The notes under the pieces: generated by a model
Seen by the model: the letters and a program-made list of their open reading frames with translations, nothing else
Database searches by the model: none
Told to the model about the DNA's origin: nothing
In this document: in pieces, positions 51,954-61,233 of the stretch
Position numbering within the stretch: position 1 is the stretch's first letter
How the letters are laid out: each line of letters begins with the position of its first letter
Program-made: the position numbers and the translations under genes
Origin: Gordonia sp. KTR9
Lineage (GTDB): Bacteria > Actinomycetota > Actinomycetes > Mycobacteriales > Mycobacteriaceae
Reading direction: 5' to 3'
Assembly: GCF_000143885.2 (NCBI RefSeq)
Contig: NC_018581.1
Coordinates: 1,240,001 to 1,304,000 of the forward strand
DNA: 64,000 nucleotides

Positions 51954-51981
51954 TAGTACTGTGGTTAAGACTTGAGTACTA
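51954..51981. promoter_or_regulatory. Inverted-repeat operator between TetR and acyl-CoA dehydrogenase genes
   Basis: TAGTACT (51954-51960) and AGTACTA (51975-51981) are perfect inverted copies 14 bases apart; each contains the hexamer palindrome AGTACT. Location in the divergent promoter supports a TetR site. Confidence 0.6.
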
Positions 51982-52017
51982 GTTTGGCTATCAATTGCCG
52001 TTCCCTGGAGGTCTGTG

Positions 52018-53157
52018 ATGCCGGTCGATCGCCTGCTACCCAACGACGAGGCGCGCGACCTCATCGCGCTGGTCCGCGACGTCGCGGACAAGCGCATGGC
52101 GCCCATCGTCGACCAGTACGAGAAGGACCGCCGGTATCCCGACGGGCTGTTCGCCGAACTCGGTGAGGCGGGACTGCTCGGTCTGCCGTACCCGACGGAG
52201 TGGGACGGCGGCGGCCAGCCGTACGAGGTCTACCTCCAGGTGCTGGAGGAATTGGGTGCGCGCTGGGCCGCGGTCGCCGTGGCAGTGAGTGTCCACGGCC
52301 TGGCCTGCCATCCGCTGTTCAACTTCGGTACCGACGAGCAGAAACAGCAATGGTTGCCGGACCTGCTGAACGGCAGGTTGATCGGCGCCTACAGTCTCAG
52401 CGAACCCCAGGCCGGGTCCGACGCCGCAGCTCTCGCATGTCGCGCCGCGCCCACCGACGGCGGCTACACGGTGACCGGTTCCAAGGCGTGGATCACCCAC
52501 GGCGGCATCGCCGATGTGTACAACGTCTTCGCCCGCACGGGTGAGGGCTCCAAGGGCGTGTCCTGCTTCTTCGTCGCCCGCGACACCGACGGGCTCACCT
52601 TCGGCAAGCCCGAGGACAAGATGGGCCTGCACGCGGTCCCGACGACCGGCGCCTCGTACGACGGTGCGTTCGTCGAGGAGGGGCGCCGGCTCGGGTCGGA
52701 GGGGCAGGGACTTCAGATCGCCTTCTCCGCTTTGGATTCGGGGCGCCTGGGCATCGCGGCGGTGGCCACCGGTCTGGCGCAGGCCGCGCTCGACGCCGCC
52801 GTCGACTACGCGCAGGAACGAGCCGCGTTCGGCCGCAAGATCATCGATCATCAGGGTCTGTCGTTCGTGCTGGCCGACATGGCCGCCGCGGTCGACTCGG
52901 CCCGCGCGACATACCTCGACGCGGCTCGCCGTCGCGACGCCGGAATCGACTACACGCGTGCTGCCGCGACCGCCAAGCTCGTCGCCACCGACGCCGCGAT
53001 GAAGGTCACGACCGACGCGGTCCAGGTGTTCGGCGGATACGGTTACACCCGCGACTTCCCGGTCGAGCGCTACATGCGCGAGGCCAAGATCACCCAGATC
53101 TTCGAGGGCACCAACCAGATCCAGCGACTGGTCATCGGACGGTCGCTGGCGCGGTGA
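52018..53157 (+). CDS. Acyl-CoA dehydrogenase
   Basis: 379-residue FAD enzyme that forms the alpha,beta double bond in an acyl-CoA. Visible blocks are GAYSLSEPQAGSDAAALACRA (flavin and substrate site), WITHGGIADVYNVFAR, and the C-terminal EGTNQIQRLVIGRSLAR; the catalytic Glu would be in QIFEGTNQIQ, the usual position for short-chain enzymes. QVFGGYGYTRDFPVERYMRE is complete. ATG 52018 sits 6 bases after GGAGG. Presumably controlled by the divergent TetR. Chain-length preference is unknown. Confidence 0.92.
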   Translation: MPVDRLLPNDEARDLIALVRDVADKRMAPIVDQYEKDRRYPDGLFAELGEAGLLGLPYPTEWDGGGQPYEVYLQVLEELGARWAAVAVAVSVHGLACHPLFNFGTDEQKQQWLPDLLNGRLIGAYSLSEPQAGSDAAALACRAAPTDGGYTVTGSKAWITHGGIADVYNVFARTGEGSKGVSCFFVARDTDGLTFGKPEDKMGLHAVPTTGASYDGAFVEEGRRLGSEGQGLQIAFSALDSGRLGIAAVATGLAQAALDAAVDYAQERAAFGRKIIDHQGLSFVLADMAAAVDSARATYLDAARRRDAGIDYTRAAATAKLVATDAAMKVTTDAVQVFGGYGYTRDFPVERYMREAKITQIFEGTNQIQRLVIGRSLAR

Positions 53158-53176
53158 GCTCCGCGGACGTCGGTGA

Positions 53177-53899
53177 TCAGCGCGGGTTGTAGGAGAACGC
53201 CCGGTTGTCGAGCCGACGGAACTTCGGTCCGCCGAGTGCGATCATCAGCCGCAGGACGGCGGGGATGCGGGCGTACACCGCGTCCCGATCGGGCCCCGCC
53301 AATCCCTTTGCCATCAGCGGGCTCGTCCGCAGGGTCTCCGCCAGACCCGCCCGCTTGGCCATCTTCTCCTCGAAGGCGTTCCAGTCGTACGGCGTCATCC
53401 GGCGCTGCACGATCGCGATCGCGTCCGTCTCCTCGTGGGCGAGGTGCCTGCCGAGAACAGCCTCGGCCCGCCGCAGCGCGTCCGCGAGTGCCGCGCGGGT
53501 CGCGTCGTCGGCGTGCCCGGTCATCCGCGCGAAACCTTCCGAGCACTCCTCGAGCAGCGGATCGATCTCGTCGTGCTCGGACTCCATGGCCGCGAGTACG
53601 GCTTGCTCGGTGGTGTCGCAGCGCTCGAGCAGCAGTGGCCACAACTCGAAGTCCTCGCCGACGTGATGGTGATGCAGCGCGTGTCCGAACATCGTCCATC
53701 GCCGCGCGAGCGCGCGCCACGTCCCCGCGTCGTCGATGGGCGTGACCGGGACGGTGGCGGCGAAGTCGGCGAGGTCGCGCCGGAAGCCGTGGTGGAGCAC
53801 GTACATCATGAACGGGTCGATCGGGCCTTCGGGCGCGGCGGCCTGCCCGGGGAGCATGAGCTGGATCGGGTGTGTGGAGCGGGCGGGGTGGGTGGTCAT
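53177..53899 (-). CDS. Hemerythrin-domain protein
   Basis: 240-residue four-helix di-iron protein. Candidate iron ligands are His in YVLHHGFRRD, HALHHHHVGEDFELWP, Glu/His in ESEHDEIDPLL, and HLAHEETDAI. The C-terminal about 70 residues (YDWNAFEEKMAKRAGL onward) are found in mycobacterial hemerythrin-like proteins. ATG 53899 follows TGAGGACACC. It might sense or buffer O2 or NO. Standalone, convergent with the acyl-CoA dehydrogenase. Confidence 0.85.
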   Translation of the reverse strand: MTTHPARSTHPIQLMLPGQAAAPEGPIDPFMMYVLHHGFRRDLADFAATVPVTPIDDAGTWRALARRWTMFGHALHHHHVGEDFELWPLLLERCDTTEQAVLAAMESEHDEIDPLLEECSEGFARMTGHADDATRAALADALRRAEAVLGRHLAHEETDAIAIVQRRMTPYDWNAFEEKMAKRAGLAETLRTSPLMAKGLAGPDRDAVYARIPAVLRLMIALGGPKFRRLDNRAFSYNPR

Positions 53900-54009
53900 C
53901 GTCGGTGTCCTCATCGGTACGGGGGTCGGGCTGATTCGATGACCACAGTCGGCCGTGCCGCTTGTGACGCACTTGAAGGCGACTTGGGTGACGCCGTTAG
54001 GGTGACGGG

Positions 54010-54591
54010 ATGTTGATCTCTCCGGCGACGATCGACGAGAACATCCTGAACTGGGTCGTCCAGAACCGCTCGGAGCCGTGGATCTCGATCGCCGAGGTGC
54101 TGACGCTGCTCGGCAACACCGTGACGATGACGGCGCTGACCTGTGTGGTCGTCATCGCGCTCGCGGTGACCCATCACCGGGCCGACGCCGTCTTCGTGGG
54201 TGCCGGAGTGCTTTGTGGCTATGCGGTCATGCAGGCACTGAAATACTCGTTCGCGCGGGACCGGCCGCCCGTCGAAGACCGCCTGCTCAACATCGACACC
54301 TTCTCCTATCCGTCGGGGCACGCGATGATGACGATGGTCGTGTTCGGCCTGTTCGCCGTCGCGGCGTACCGCTGCTCCACCTGGGTGCGGTCACATCGTT
54401 GGATCCTGGCGATCGCGCCCGTGCTGTCGATCCTCGTGGGCCTCACCCGAATACAACTGGCCGTGCACTGGACCACGGACGTGATCTCGGGATGGTTGTT
54501 CGGCGCGATCTGGGTTGCGCTGTCCACGTGGATACTTCTCCGGTACGAAGCGCGGCGCGGTTACGGCGGTCCCGCCGAGGATCTGCAATAG
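54010..54591 (+). CDS. PAP2-family membrane phosphatase
   Basis: 193-residue protein with about five to six helices and the three acid-phosphatase motifs: KYSFARDRP, SYPSGHAM and TRIQLAVHWTTD. The active site faces outward in this family. Possible substrates are undecaprenyl pyrophosphate or phosphatidic acid. ATG 54010 follows a short gap; the gene is followed by a strong stem-loop. Confidence 0.88.
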   Translation: MLISPATIDENILNWVVQNRSEPWISIAEVLTLLGNTVTMTALTCVVVIALAVTHHRADAVFVGAGVLCGYAVMQALKYSFARDRPPVEDRLLNIDTFSYPSGHAMMTMVVFGLFAVAAYRCSTWVRSHRWILAIAPVLSILVGLTRIQLAVHWTTDVISGWLFGAIWVALSTWILLRYEARRGYGGPAEDLQ

Positions 54592-54608
54592 GTCATGGCC
54601 CCATCTTC

Positions 54609-54655
54609 AGCAAGGGGCAGTTCGATCCGACATGCGACTCAAACTGCCCCTTGCT
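54609..54655 (+). terminator. Stem-loop terminator after the PAP2 gene
   Basis: A 14-bp perfect stem, AGCAAGGGGCAGTT (54609-54622) with AACTGCCCCTTGCT (54642-54655), around a 19-base loop. It begins 18 bases past the stop codon. Confidence 0.8.
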
Positions 54656-54793
54656 TGTTCGGCCCCGAGATCGTCGTCATCGCCTTCTGGCCTGAACGCC
54701 AACCTCGGTTCGCTCTGGAGTTGTCAAAGGACGGTTGCGGTCCCGAGGTGTTCGGGTGCGGAAGGTGCTACGCGAAAGTGTGATCGGCGGGTG

Positions 54794-55948
54794 TCAGGCG
54801 GCTGCGTCGAGTCGCATGGTGCGTCGGTTGTAAGCCGGCAACGGACGGCGCCGTGGGTCGATCGATGTGGGTGGGATGAGCCAGGGGTGTCGGTCGTAGC
54901 CGATGACGATGTCCCAGCCGTGGTGGTGGACTTGGGTGTGGCAGCGTTGACAGAGCAGGCACCCGTTGTCGAGGTCGGTGGGACCGCCGTCGGCCCAGTG
55001 CTCGATGTGGTGGACCTGTGTATGCGACTGCGGCGCACCGCATTTGACGCAGCATTGGTCGCGGATGATCACGGCTTTGCGCGGGTGGGCGGGAAACAAC
55101 CGCCGGGTGTGTCCCATCTGTAGTGGAACACCCTCGCCACCGCCAAGCAGCTCGCGTGCGACGGATCGCTGACCGAGATCGTCCAGGGCAGGGTGGCGGG
55201 GTCGGCGCCGGCGGCGGGGATGGTGAGCATGAGTTGGGTACGCGGGGAGCCGATGCTGTCGATGCTCGCACCGAGAGCAGCCTGATCGAGGATCAACTCG
55301 AAGGCATCTGCGCGGCGTTGCTCGGCGGTGCGTCGGTCGTCTGCGCCGTCGGGTTCGGGTCGTGGGCAGGAGCGTTCGTCGATCATCGCCAGGAACTTCT
55401 CGCCGACCGTCTAGGTCAGGTCGGCGCGGATGTCGACGCGGCCGTCGTCGGTGGCGTCGGCGAGGATGCTGGCGATGGTGCGGGCGTGTTCGAGTACTTG
55501 TGCTGGTGTCGCGCCGGAGAGTGCTTGGCCGATGAGTTCGATCGCGTACGAACTCTTATCGGTGTTGGAAAGTCAGTCGGGACAGCGTTTGTCGATGTGC
55601 GACATTCCGCGGACGATGGCGTCAGACGACTTCGGATGACAGGCGTCCGTCGGCGGCGTGACGTCCTAGCGCGGGCAGGTTGGGTAGGCCGTCGACACTG
55701 CGCGTGATCCGTGAGGCCACTGCGGGTGCGTGTCCCATCTCGATCAAGAGCTGCCGGGTGGTGCCACCTGCCTTGTGTGCGACGCCGAGCTCGTCGAGTT
55801 GTGCTGTGTGGGTGACGATCTGGTGATCGACGATGTTGCGTATCAACCGGAGCACGTTCAACGCGTCGAATGTTGCTGTGCCCGTGAGGTCGTCGGCGGG
55901 CGGTGCGGTCTCGATGAGCTGATCGAGGAGGGTGGTGAGCTCTGGCAT
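54794..55948 (-). pseudogene. Decayed DUF222/HNH (13E12-family) gene
   Basis: A continuous protein homologous to DUF222-HNH can be read only by jumping frames. It starts at ATG 55948 (PELTTLLDQLIET) and a TGA with frameshift follows LSSEVV near 55622. The next section DAIVRGMSHIDKRCPD meets a TGA, then ATPAQVLEHARTIASILAD meets a TAG near 55412. MIDERSCPRPEPDGADD resumes, another frameshift occurs near 55120, and the HNH part (CCVKCGAPQSHTQVHHIEHW, CQRCHTQVH) ends the gene. At least two frameshifts and two stops make inactivation convincing. Confidence 0.88.
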
Positions 55949-56231
55949 GACTCCAAGGTACAGGAACATCCGTTCGATTTCGAGGAGTTTCCACAAGTCG
56001 GGGATCGCGAAATCTTCGACTGTGCAGGCGATTTCGTCGACTGTGCGTCGAATATCGTCGACTGTGCGTAAACCGTTGACAGAGGTGAACTCCAGTCACA
56101 TCCGTTTCGGATAATCGGTCGAACAGTGGTGAATGTGCCCCGCGTCGCTCGTCACCGGGCGCGGTCCTGACAGACCAGATTCCTCCGGGCGGGGGACAGT
56201 CACGGGGCGGGGACTGGGATTCACTGGACGG
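55949..56231. other. Intergenic region with 21-bp tandem repeats
   Basis: No complete gene here. It contains three 21-bp repeats (annotated separately) and TTGACA at 56076-56081, a possible -35 box for the propeller-protein gene; no matching -10 was convincing. On the minus strand, an open frame continues from the HNH pseudogene through the repeats as TVDDI-type heptads, but no start codon other than TTG is available. Confidence 0.45.
56011..56070. repeat. Three imperfect 21-bp tandem repeats
   Basis: CGACTGTGC recurs at 56017, 56038 and 56059 within units of the form ATTTCGTCGACTGTGCGTCG. The period of 21 equals seven codons. Confidence 0.85.
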
Positions 56232-58791
56232 ATGTCGAATCCGGGGCCTCCCGACGATGATGCGAACACGTCCGGATCGCCCCACGGGGACGAACCGCCG
56301 ACGTCGATCCAGCCCGCTCGCCCGACGGTGGTCCCCGGCGTGCCGCTGGACAAGGCGCCGGGTCCAACCGGGTATCCCGGACCGCAGCCGGCATATCCCC
56401 CAGGCCGGTTACCCGCCGCCGGGTTACCCGCCCCCGAACTTCCCGCCCCCGGGTTACCCGCCGCCCGGATATCTCCAAGCTCTATATCCCCACCCCGGGT
56501 ACCCGCCGCACCCCCGACGGTCCAACCGCGTTGCATACCTCATCACGGGCATCGCGCTGGTCTGTGTGCTCGCGTTGGTGGTGGGGGGCGTCGTGTGGTG
56601 GAAGTCGTCGCGGGGTGGCGGGTCCGATGCCGCGCCGGACCTCGTGGCCGGTCAGCTCACGGGCTCGTTCCCCAGCGAGCCGAGTCCCGCCTGGAGCATC
56701 GATGCGGGTTCGCTGGGCGGCACGAGCTTTCTGTCACCGCAAGGGTCCGAAGGACGGTATGGCGCGCCGGGCGGTGTCACCGACGGTGAAACCCTCGTCA
56801 CCATCGTCGGCGATAAGTTCACGAGCGTCGGAAGCGCGCATCGTGTAGTGGGCGTCAACACCCGTACCGGCGCGAATTGGAAGTTCGACGAAGTCGTCAG
56901 CGGATGTGCCGACACCATCGTCGACCACCGGATCGCCTGTGTCGGAGACGGAGAGGTCCACTTTCTCGACACTCGGAACGGCGCAGTGCTCGCCAGCGTG
57001 GATGCACCGTCGCAGTCCACGGAGATTGCGTTCAACGGTGAGGCCGCGTTCATGACTCAGTACGCGGCAGACGATTCGGTGGTCTTCCACAAGATCACTG
57101 AGTCGGGAACGGAATGGGCGCGTAGGTTGACCGCGCTACCCGAACCTGCGTTGGGGAGCGGTGACTCGTCGCAGTTCACCGCCACCGACGAGGTCGTGGC
57201 GTCAGCCGGTCTCCGGACACTCGTCGTGTCCGCCGATGACGGACACCAGATCATCGCCGGCGCCGGGAAAGGCGAGATCGGTCGGTTCGGCGATGGATCA
57301 TTGGCGCTCGAGACGGCCACGGTGTCCGGTATGGCGATGTCCGACCAGCGGGTGAGGGTGGTGGGCCGAGACGGCGCCGTCTCGGACCTGCCAGGAGAAT
57401 CGGCGATCGTGCCGTCGGTCGCCACCCCCGGGCAGCGCGGTCGATTCCTGCTGGACGGGCTGTACGTGAACCGCGAGGACGGCACCAGTACGTGGTCGAC
57501 GGCCCTGACGGACATCGACCGGTTCGGGTCTCGGATCGTGCTGGCCGACGACCGTGAGGTGGTCGTGTTCAACAGGGCGTCCGGCGATTACGTCGCTCTC
57601 GATCCGACGTCGGGAGAGCAACTGTGGACGTCGTCGAGTGGTTCGACCTCGACGTACTCGGGCCACGCCGTCACCGACGGCGAACGGCTCGTGGCACCCG
57701 CGCTCGATGGTGGAGTGACGGCCCTCGATCTCGTGGGTGGCGCTCCGGTGTGGTCGTTGTCGGCGGACGCGATCGGCAACGTTCCGGTGGCGGGCAGTAC
57801 AGAGCCGCGTCCGGTGCTGACGTTCGCCGTCGGCGATCGGCTGATCACCATGACCGCGACCACGATCACCGGGTTCGCACCCACCGGGCCGTCGGCCATC
57901 GTCCCCGGAACGACCCGCGGCGACGACGACGCCGGTGGCGACGAAGCCGAGTACGTCACGCCGTGCGGGTTGCCCCCGGTCTTCACGCCGCAGTCGTTCC
58001 GGACGTCGGCGGGCGGGCTGGGCGTGACCATGAAGGTCACCGCGAAGTGCCCGGGCGGCGACGTGCTGTACGGACCGCAGACCCGGATCACCATCACCGA
58101 CGGCACCGGCATCGTCGCGTCCGGCAATTTCGACTTCCGGCGCGCACCGGTTGCGGTGCCATCGCTCGACGGAGCGGGCGAGGCGCTGACGATGGAACTG
58201 ACCTACCCGCCGGGGAGCTTCTTCCGGCTGCCGGACACGCTCGATACGCAGGGCGCGGACACGACCGGCGACTCCGGCCGGTACCTCGTCGACTGCGACA
58301 AGGGCCCGGCCCCCGGTGCCCCGCCGAAGCTCACGGCACCCCGGTCGGGGACCTCGGCGTCGTCGACCGCCACCGGCCCCTCGTTCCCGGCCGGCGCCGA
58401 CGTGACCGCGAGCAGTGTCGGCGCCCTGCGTCTGCAGGCCGATGCCGATCGCGCCTTCATCCTGGCGAACCTGAACAACCGGTGGGTCGCGCAGCTGAGT
58501 TCCAAACGACCGGGTCTCGTGGCCGAGGGACGCACCTGGACCGATCCGGCGATCCTCGACGAATTCCTGGCACTCCGGCTGCGGTTCAACGACGTTCGGC
58601 TCCTCTGGAGTGACGAGTGGCCGGTGTTCTCGTACCGGGGCTGGTGGGTGACGGTGGCCGCGGCGACCTTCCCGGGGCCGGTGGAGGCCAACAACTGGTG
58701 TCGCGCGCAGGGATTCGGTCCCGACAACTGCTTCGCGAAGCTGGTCAGCACGACGGCGGGTCCGGAGCGGAGCACCGTGTACTGGAAATGA
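56232..58791 (+). pseudogene. Membrane-anchored, probably PQQ-like propeller protein, apparent frameshift in C5 run
   Basis: About 852 residues if repaired. It begins SNPGPPDDDANTSGSPHGDE, a Pro-rich cytoplasmic segment; at a C5 run (56397-56401) the frame shifts and resumes as QAGYPPPGYPPPNFPPPGY, continuing the same Pro/Gly/Tyr pattern. A transmembrane helix (LITGIALVCVLALVVGGVV) leads to an outer region with WD/PQQ-like repeats (VVGVNTRTGANWKFD, VALDPTSGEQLWTSS, VTALDLVGGAPVWSLS), then a C-terminal domain with FSYRGWWVTVAAATFP. One extra C explains the break. Function unknown; likely an envelope sensor or assembly protein. Confidence 0.72.
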
Positions 58792-58875
58792 GGTACACCG
58801 GCAGCCCAGGTGGAAGGGCACGCCGGATTGCCCCGAACGATGCCAACCGGTCGGCGCCCCGCGATACGGTCGGGT

Positions 58876-60126
58876 ATGGATTTCTCCCCGTCAGCGCGGT
58901 CGGCCGAACTCACCGAACGCGTGCGCAACTTCGTGACCACCGAGATCGAGCCGGTCGAGCCCGAGATCCATCGGGACATCAAGGCTCGCCGCGACGGGGA
59001 CGGCGACCCGTGGACGCCGTCGCCGATCATCGCCGAGCTCCAGAAGAAGGCCCGGTCGCAGGGATTGTGGAACCTCTTCCTGCCCGCCGAGCACGCCGGT
59101 CGTTATGCCGCGGATTTCGGCACCGACGGCGGGGCCGGACTCACCAACATCGACTACGCCCCGGTCGCGGAGGCGATGGGTTCGTCGGGGCTCGCGCCGG
59201 TCATCTTCAACTGCAGCGCACCCGACACCGGGAACATGGAGGTGCTGCTCCGCTACGGCACCGAGGAACAGCGCAAGCAGTGGCTCGAGCCGTTGCTGAC
59301 CGCCGAGATCCGCAGTGCCTTCTGCATGACCGAACCGGCCGTCGCGTCGTCGGACGCCACCAACATGGCCGCGACCGCCGTCCTCGACGGCGACGACGTC
59401 GTCATCAACGGAACCAAGTGGTTCTCCACCGGCGTCGGCCATCCCGACTGCAAGGTCCTCATCTTCATGGGCGTCACCGATGCCGAGGCCGACCGGAAGT
59501 CCCGCCACACGATGGTGCTCATCCCGATCGACACCCCCGGGGTCACCATCGACCGGATGCTGACCACCATGGGCTACTACGACGAGCCGTTCGGCCACGG
59601 TGAGGTCAGCTTCGACAACGTCCGCGTCCCGGCGTCCAACATCCTCCTCGGACCCGGCCGGGCGTTCGAGATCGCGCAGGGCCGCCTCGGCCCGGGCCGC
59701 GTGCATCACTGCATGCGGGCGATCGGACTGGCCGAGAAGTCGCTGGAACTCGGTGTGCGTCGCGCACTCTCGCGCGAGGCCTTCGGCAAACAGCTCGCCC
59801 GTCTCGGCGGCAACAGCGAACGTGTCGCCGACGCCCGCATCGCGATCAACCGGTCGCGGCTGCTCGTCCACCACGCGGCGTGGCTGCTCGATCAGGGCCT
59901 GTCCCGAGAGGCGGTGTCGGCGGTCAGCGAGATCAAGGTCGAGGTGCCCAACATGGCGCTCGACGTGATCGACCTCGCGATCCAGTTGCACGGCGGTGCC
60001 GGACTGACCGACGACTTCCCGCTGGCGCAGGCCTGGGTGGGCGCGCGCTCGCTGCGACTGGCCGACGGACCGGATGAGGTGCACCGCAACGTCGTTGCGC
60101 GCATCGAGTTCGGCAAGTACCGCTGA
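58876..60126 (+). CDS. Acyl-CoA dehydrogenase, ACAD10/11- or LvaC-like
   Basis: 416-residue acyl-CoA dehydrogenase of the long-N-terminal type. EIRSAFCMTEPAVASSDATN, NGTKWFSTGVGHPDCK and the C-terminal QLHGGAGLTDDFPLAQAWVG are typical. ATG 58876 is used. It precedes an APH-fold kinase gene by 13 bases. The same two domains are fused in human ACAD10/ACAD11 and paired in Pseudomonas LvaC/LvaA, where 4-hydroxyacyl-CoA is phosphorylated and then rearranged to 3-hydroxyacyl-CoA (established). A role in 4-hydroxy-acid breakdown is inferred. Confidence 0.88.
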   Translation: MDFSPSARSAELTERVRNFVTTEIEPVEPEIHRDIKARRDGDGDPWTPSPIIAELQKKARSQGLWNLFLPAEHAGRYAADFGTDGGAGLTNIDYAPVAEAMGSSGLAPVIFNCSAPDTGNMEVLLRYGTEEQRKQWLEPLLTAEIRSAFCMTEPAVASSDATNMAATAVLDGDDVVINGTKWFSTGVGHPDCKVLIFMGVTDAEADRKSRHTMVLIPIDTPGVTIDRMLTTMGYYDEPFGHGEVSFDNVRVPASNILLGPGRAFEIAQGRLGPGRVHHCMRAIGLAEKSLELGVRRALSREAFGKQLARLGGNSERVADARIAINRSRLLVHHAAWLLDQGLSREAVSAVSEIKVEVPNMALDVIDLAIQLHGGAGLTDDFPLAQAWVGARSLRLADGPDEVHRNVVARIEFGKYR

Positions 60127-60139
60127 TCGGGGAACGAGA

Positions 60140-61211
60140 ATGACTGACGAGGTCGCCGGTGCCGGCGAGGTCCGCACCGAGGATGCATTCGACGTCGAGG
60201 TGGTGGCGAAGTGGCTCGAGGCGAACGCCTCGGACCCGGCCGGTCTCGACGCGGTACCGCAGGTACGCCAGTTCGGCGGTGGCGCATCGAATCTCACGTA
60301 CCTGCTGCGCTATCCCGCCAGGGATCTGATCCTGCGCCGGGCGCCCCGCGGAACCAAGGCGCGCGGCGCGCACGACATGGCACGTGAGTACCGGATCCAG
60401 TCCGAACTCGCGACCGCCATCCGCTACATCGCGCCGATGATCGCGTTCTGCGACGACGACTCGATCCTCGGCGCGGACTTCTACGTGATGGGCCGCATCG
60501 ACGGCGTCATCCCGCGGACCGAATGGCCCGCGGAAGTCCCGCTGGACGCCGAACAGGCGCGCGCGTTGTGTTCCAACTTCATCGACACCCTGGTGAAGGT
60601 GCATTCGGTCGACCCGAGCACCACGGGCCTGGCCGATCTCGGCAAGGGCCCGGGATATGTCCGCCGCCAGGTCGACGGGTGGACCACACGATTCCGCAAC
60701 GCGCACACCGAGGATGTACCCGATTTCGAGCAGACGATGGTGTGGTTGTCGGAGAACCAGCCCGACGACGTCGCGACGTGCGTCATCCACAACGACTTCA
60801 AGCTCGACAACGTCGTCCTCGACAAGGACGACCCCACCCGCGTGATCGGCATCCTGGACTGGGAGATGGCCACCCTCGGTGACCCGCTGATGGACGTCGC
60901 GGGATCGATGGCCTATTGGATCCAGGCCGACGACCCGGACGCCATGCAACTCATGCGCCGGGTCCCGACACATCTGCCGGGCATGATCAGCCGCGCCGAG
61001 TTCGTCGAAAAATACTGCGAGCGCATGGGTTTCGACATGACTCCGGAGCGCTGGCGGTGGTATGAGATCTTCGGTCTGTTCCGCGCGGCGGTCATCGCCA
61101 CAGCAGATCTACTATCGCTACTACCACGGCCAGACCAGCAACAAGGCATTCGAACGTCTCGGTTACGCGGTGGGGATTCTCGCGCAGCGATTGGACGACC
61201 TCCTGTTGTAA
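60140..61211 (+). pseudogene. APH-family phosphotransferase (LvaA-like), apparent frameshift near the end
   Basis: About 356-residue kinase fold. It has VRQFGGGASNLTYLLRYPAR (nucleotide loop), the Brenner motif CVIHNDFKLDNVVLD with catalytic Asp, and GILDWEMATLGDPLMDV as the metal-binding DxD equivalent. After LFRAAVIA one extra base near 61099 shifts the frame; the expected tail QQIYYRYYHGQTSNKAFERL then runs to TAA 61209-61211. Uncorrected, the protein instead ends at 61249. Catalytic parts are intact, so function may survive. Cotranscribed with the acyl-CoA dehydrogenase, as in ACAD11-like systems. Confidence 0.8.
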
Positions 61212-61233
61212 TCGCTCCGACGAAAGGGCCGAC

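Noticed and set aside
54619..54630. GTTCGATCC resembling a tRNA T-arm
   Set aside because: It sits in the loop of a 14-bp inverted repeat, with no acceptor stem, anticodon arm or D-arm around it.
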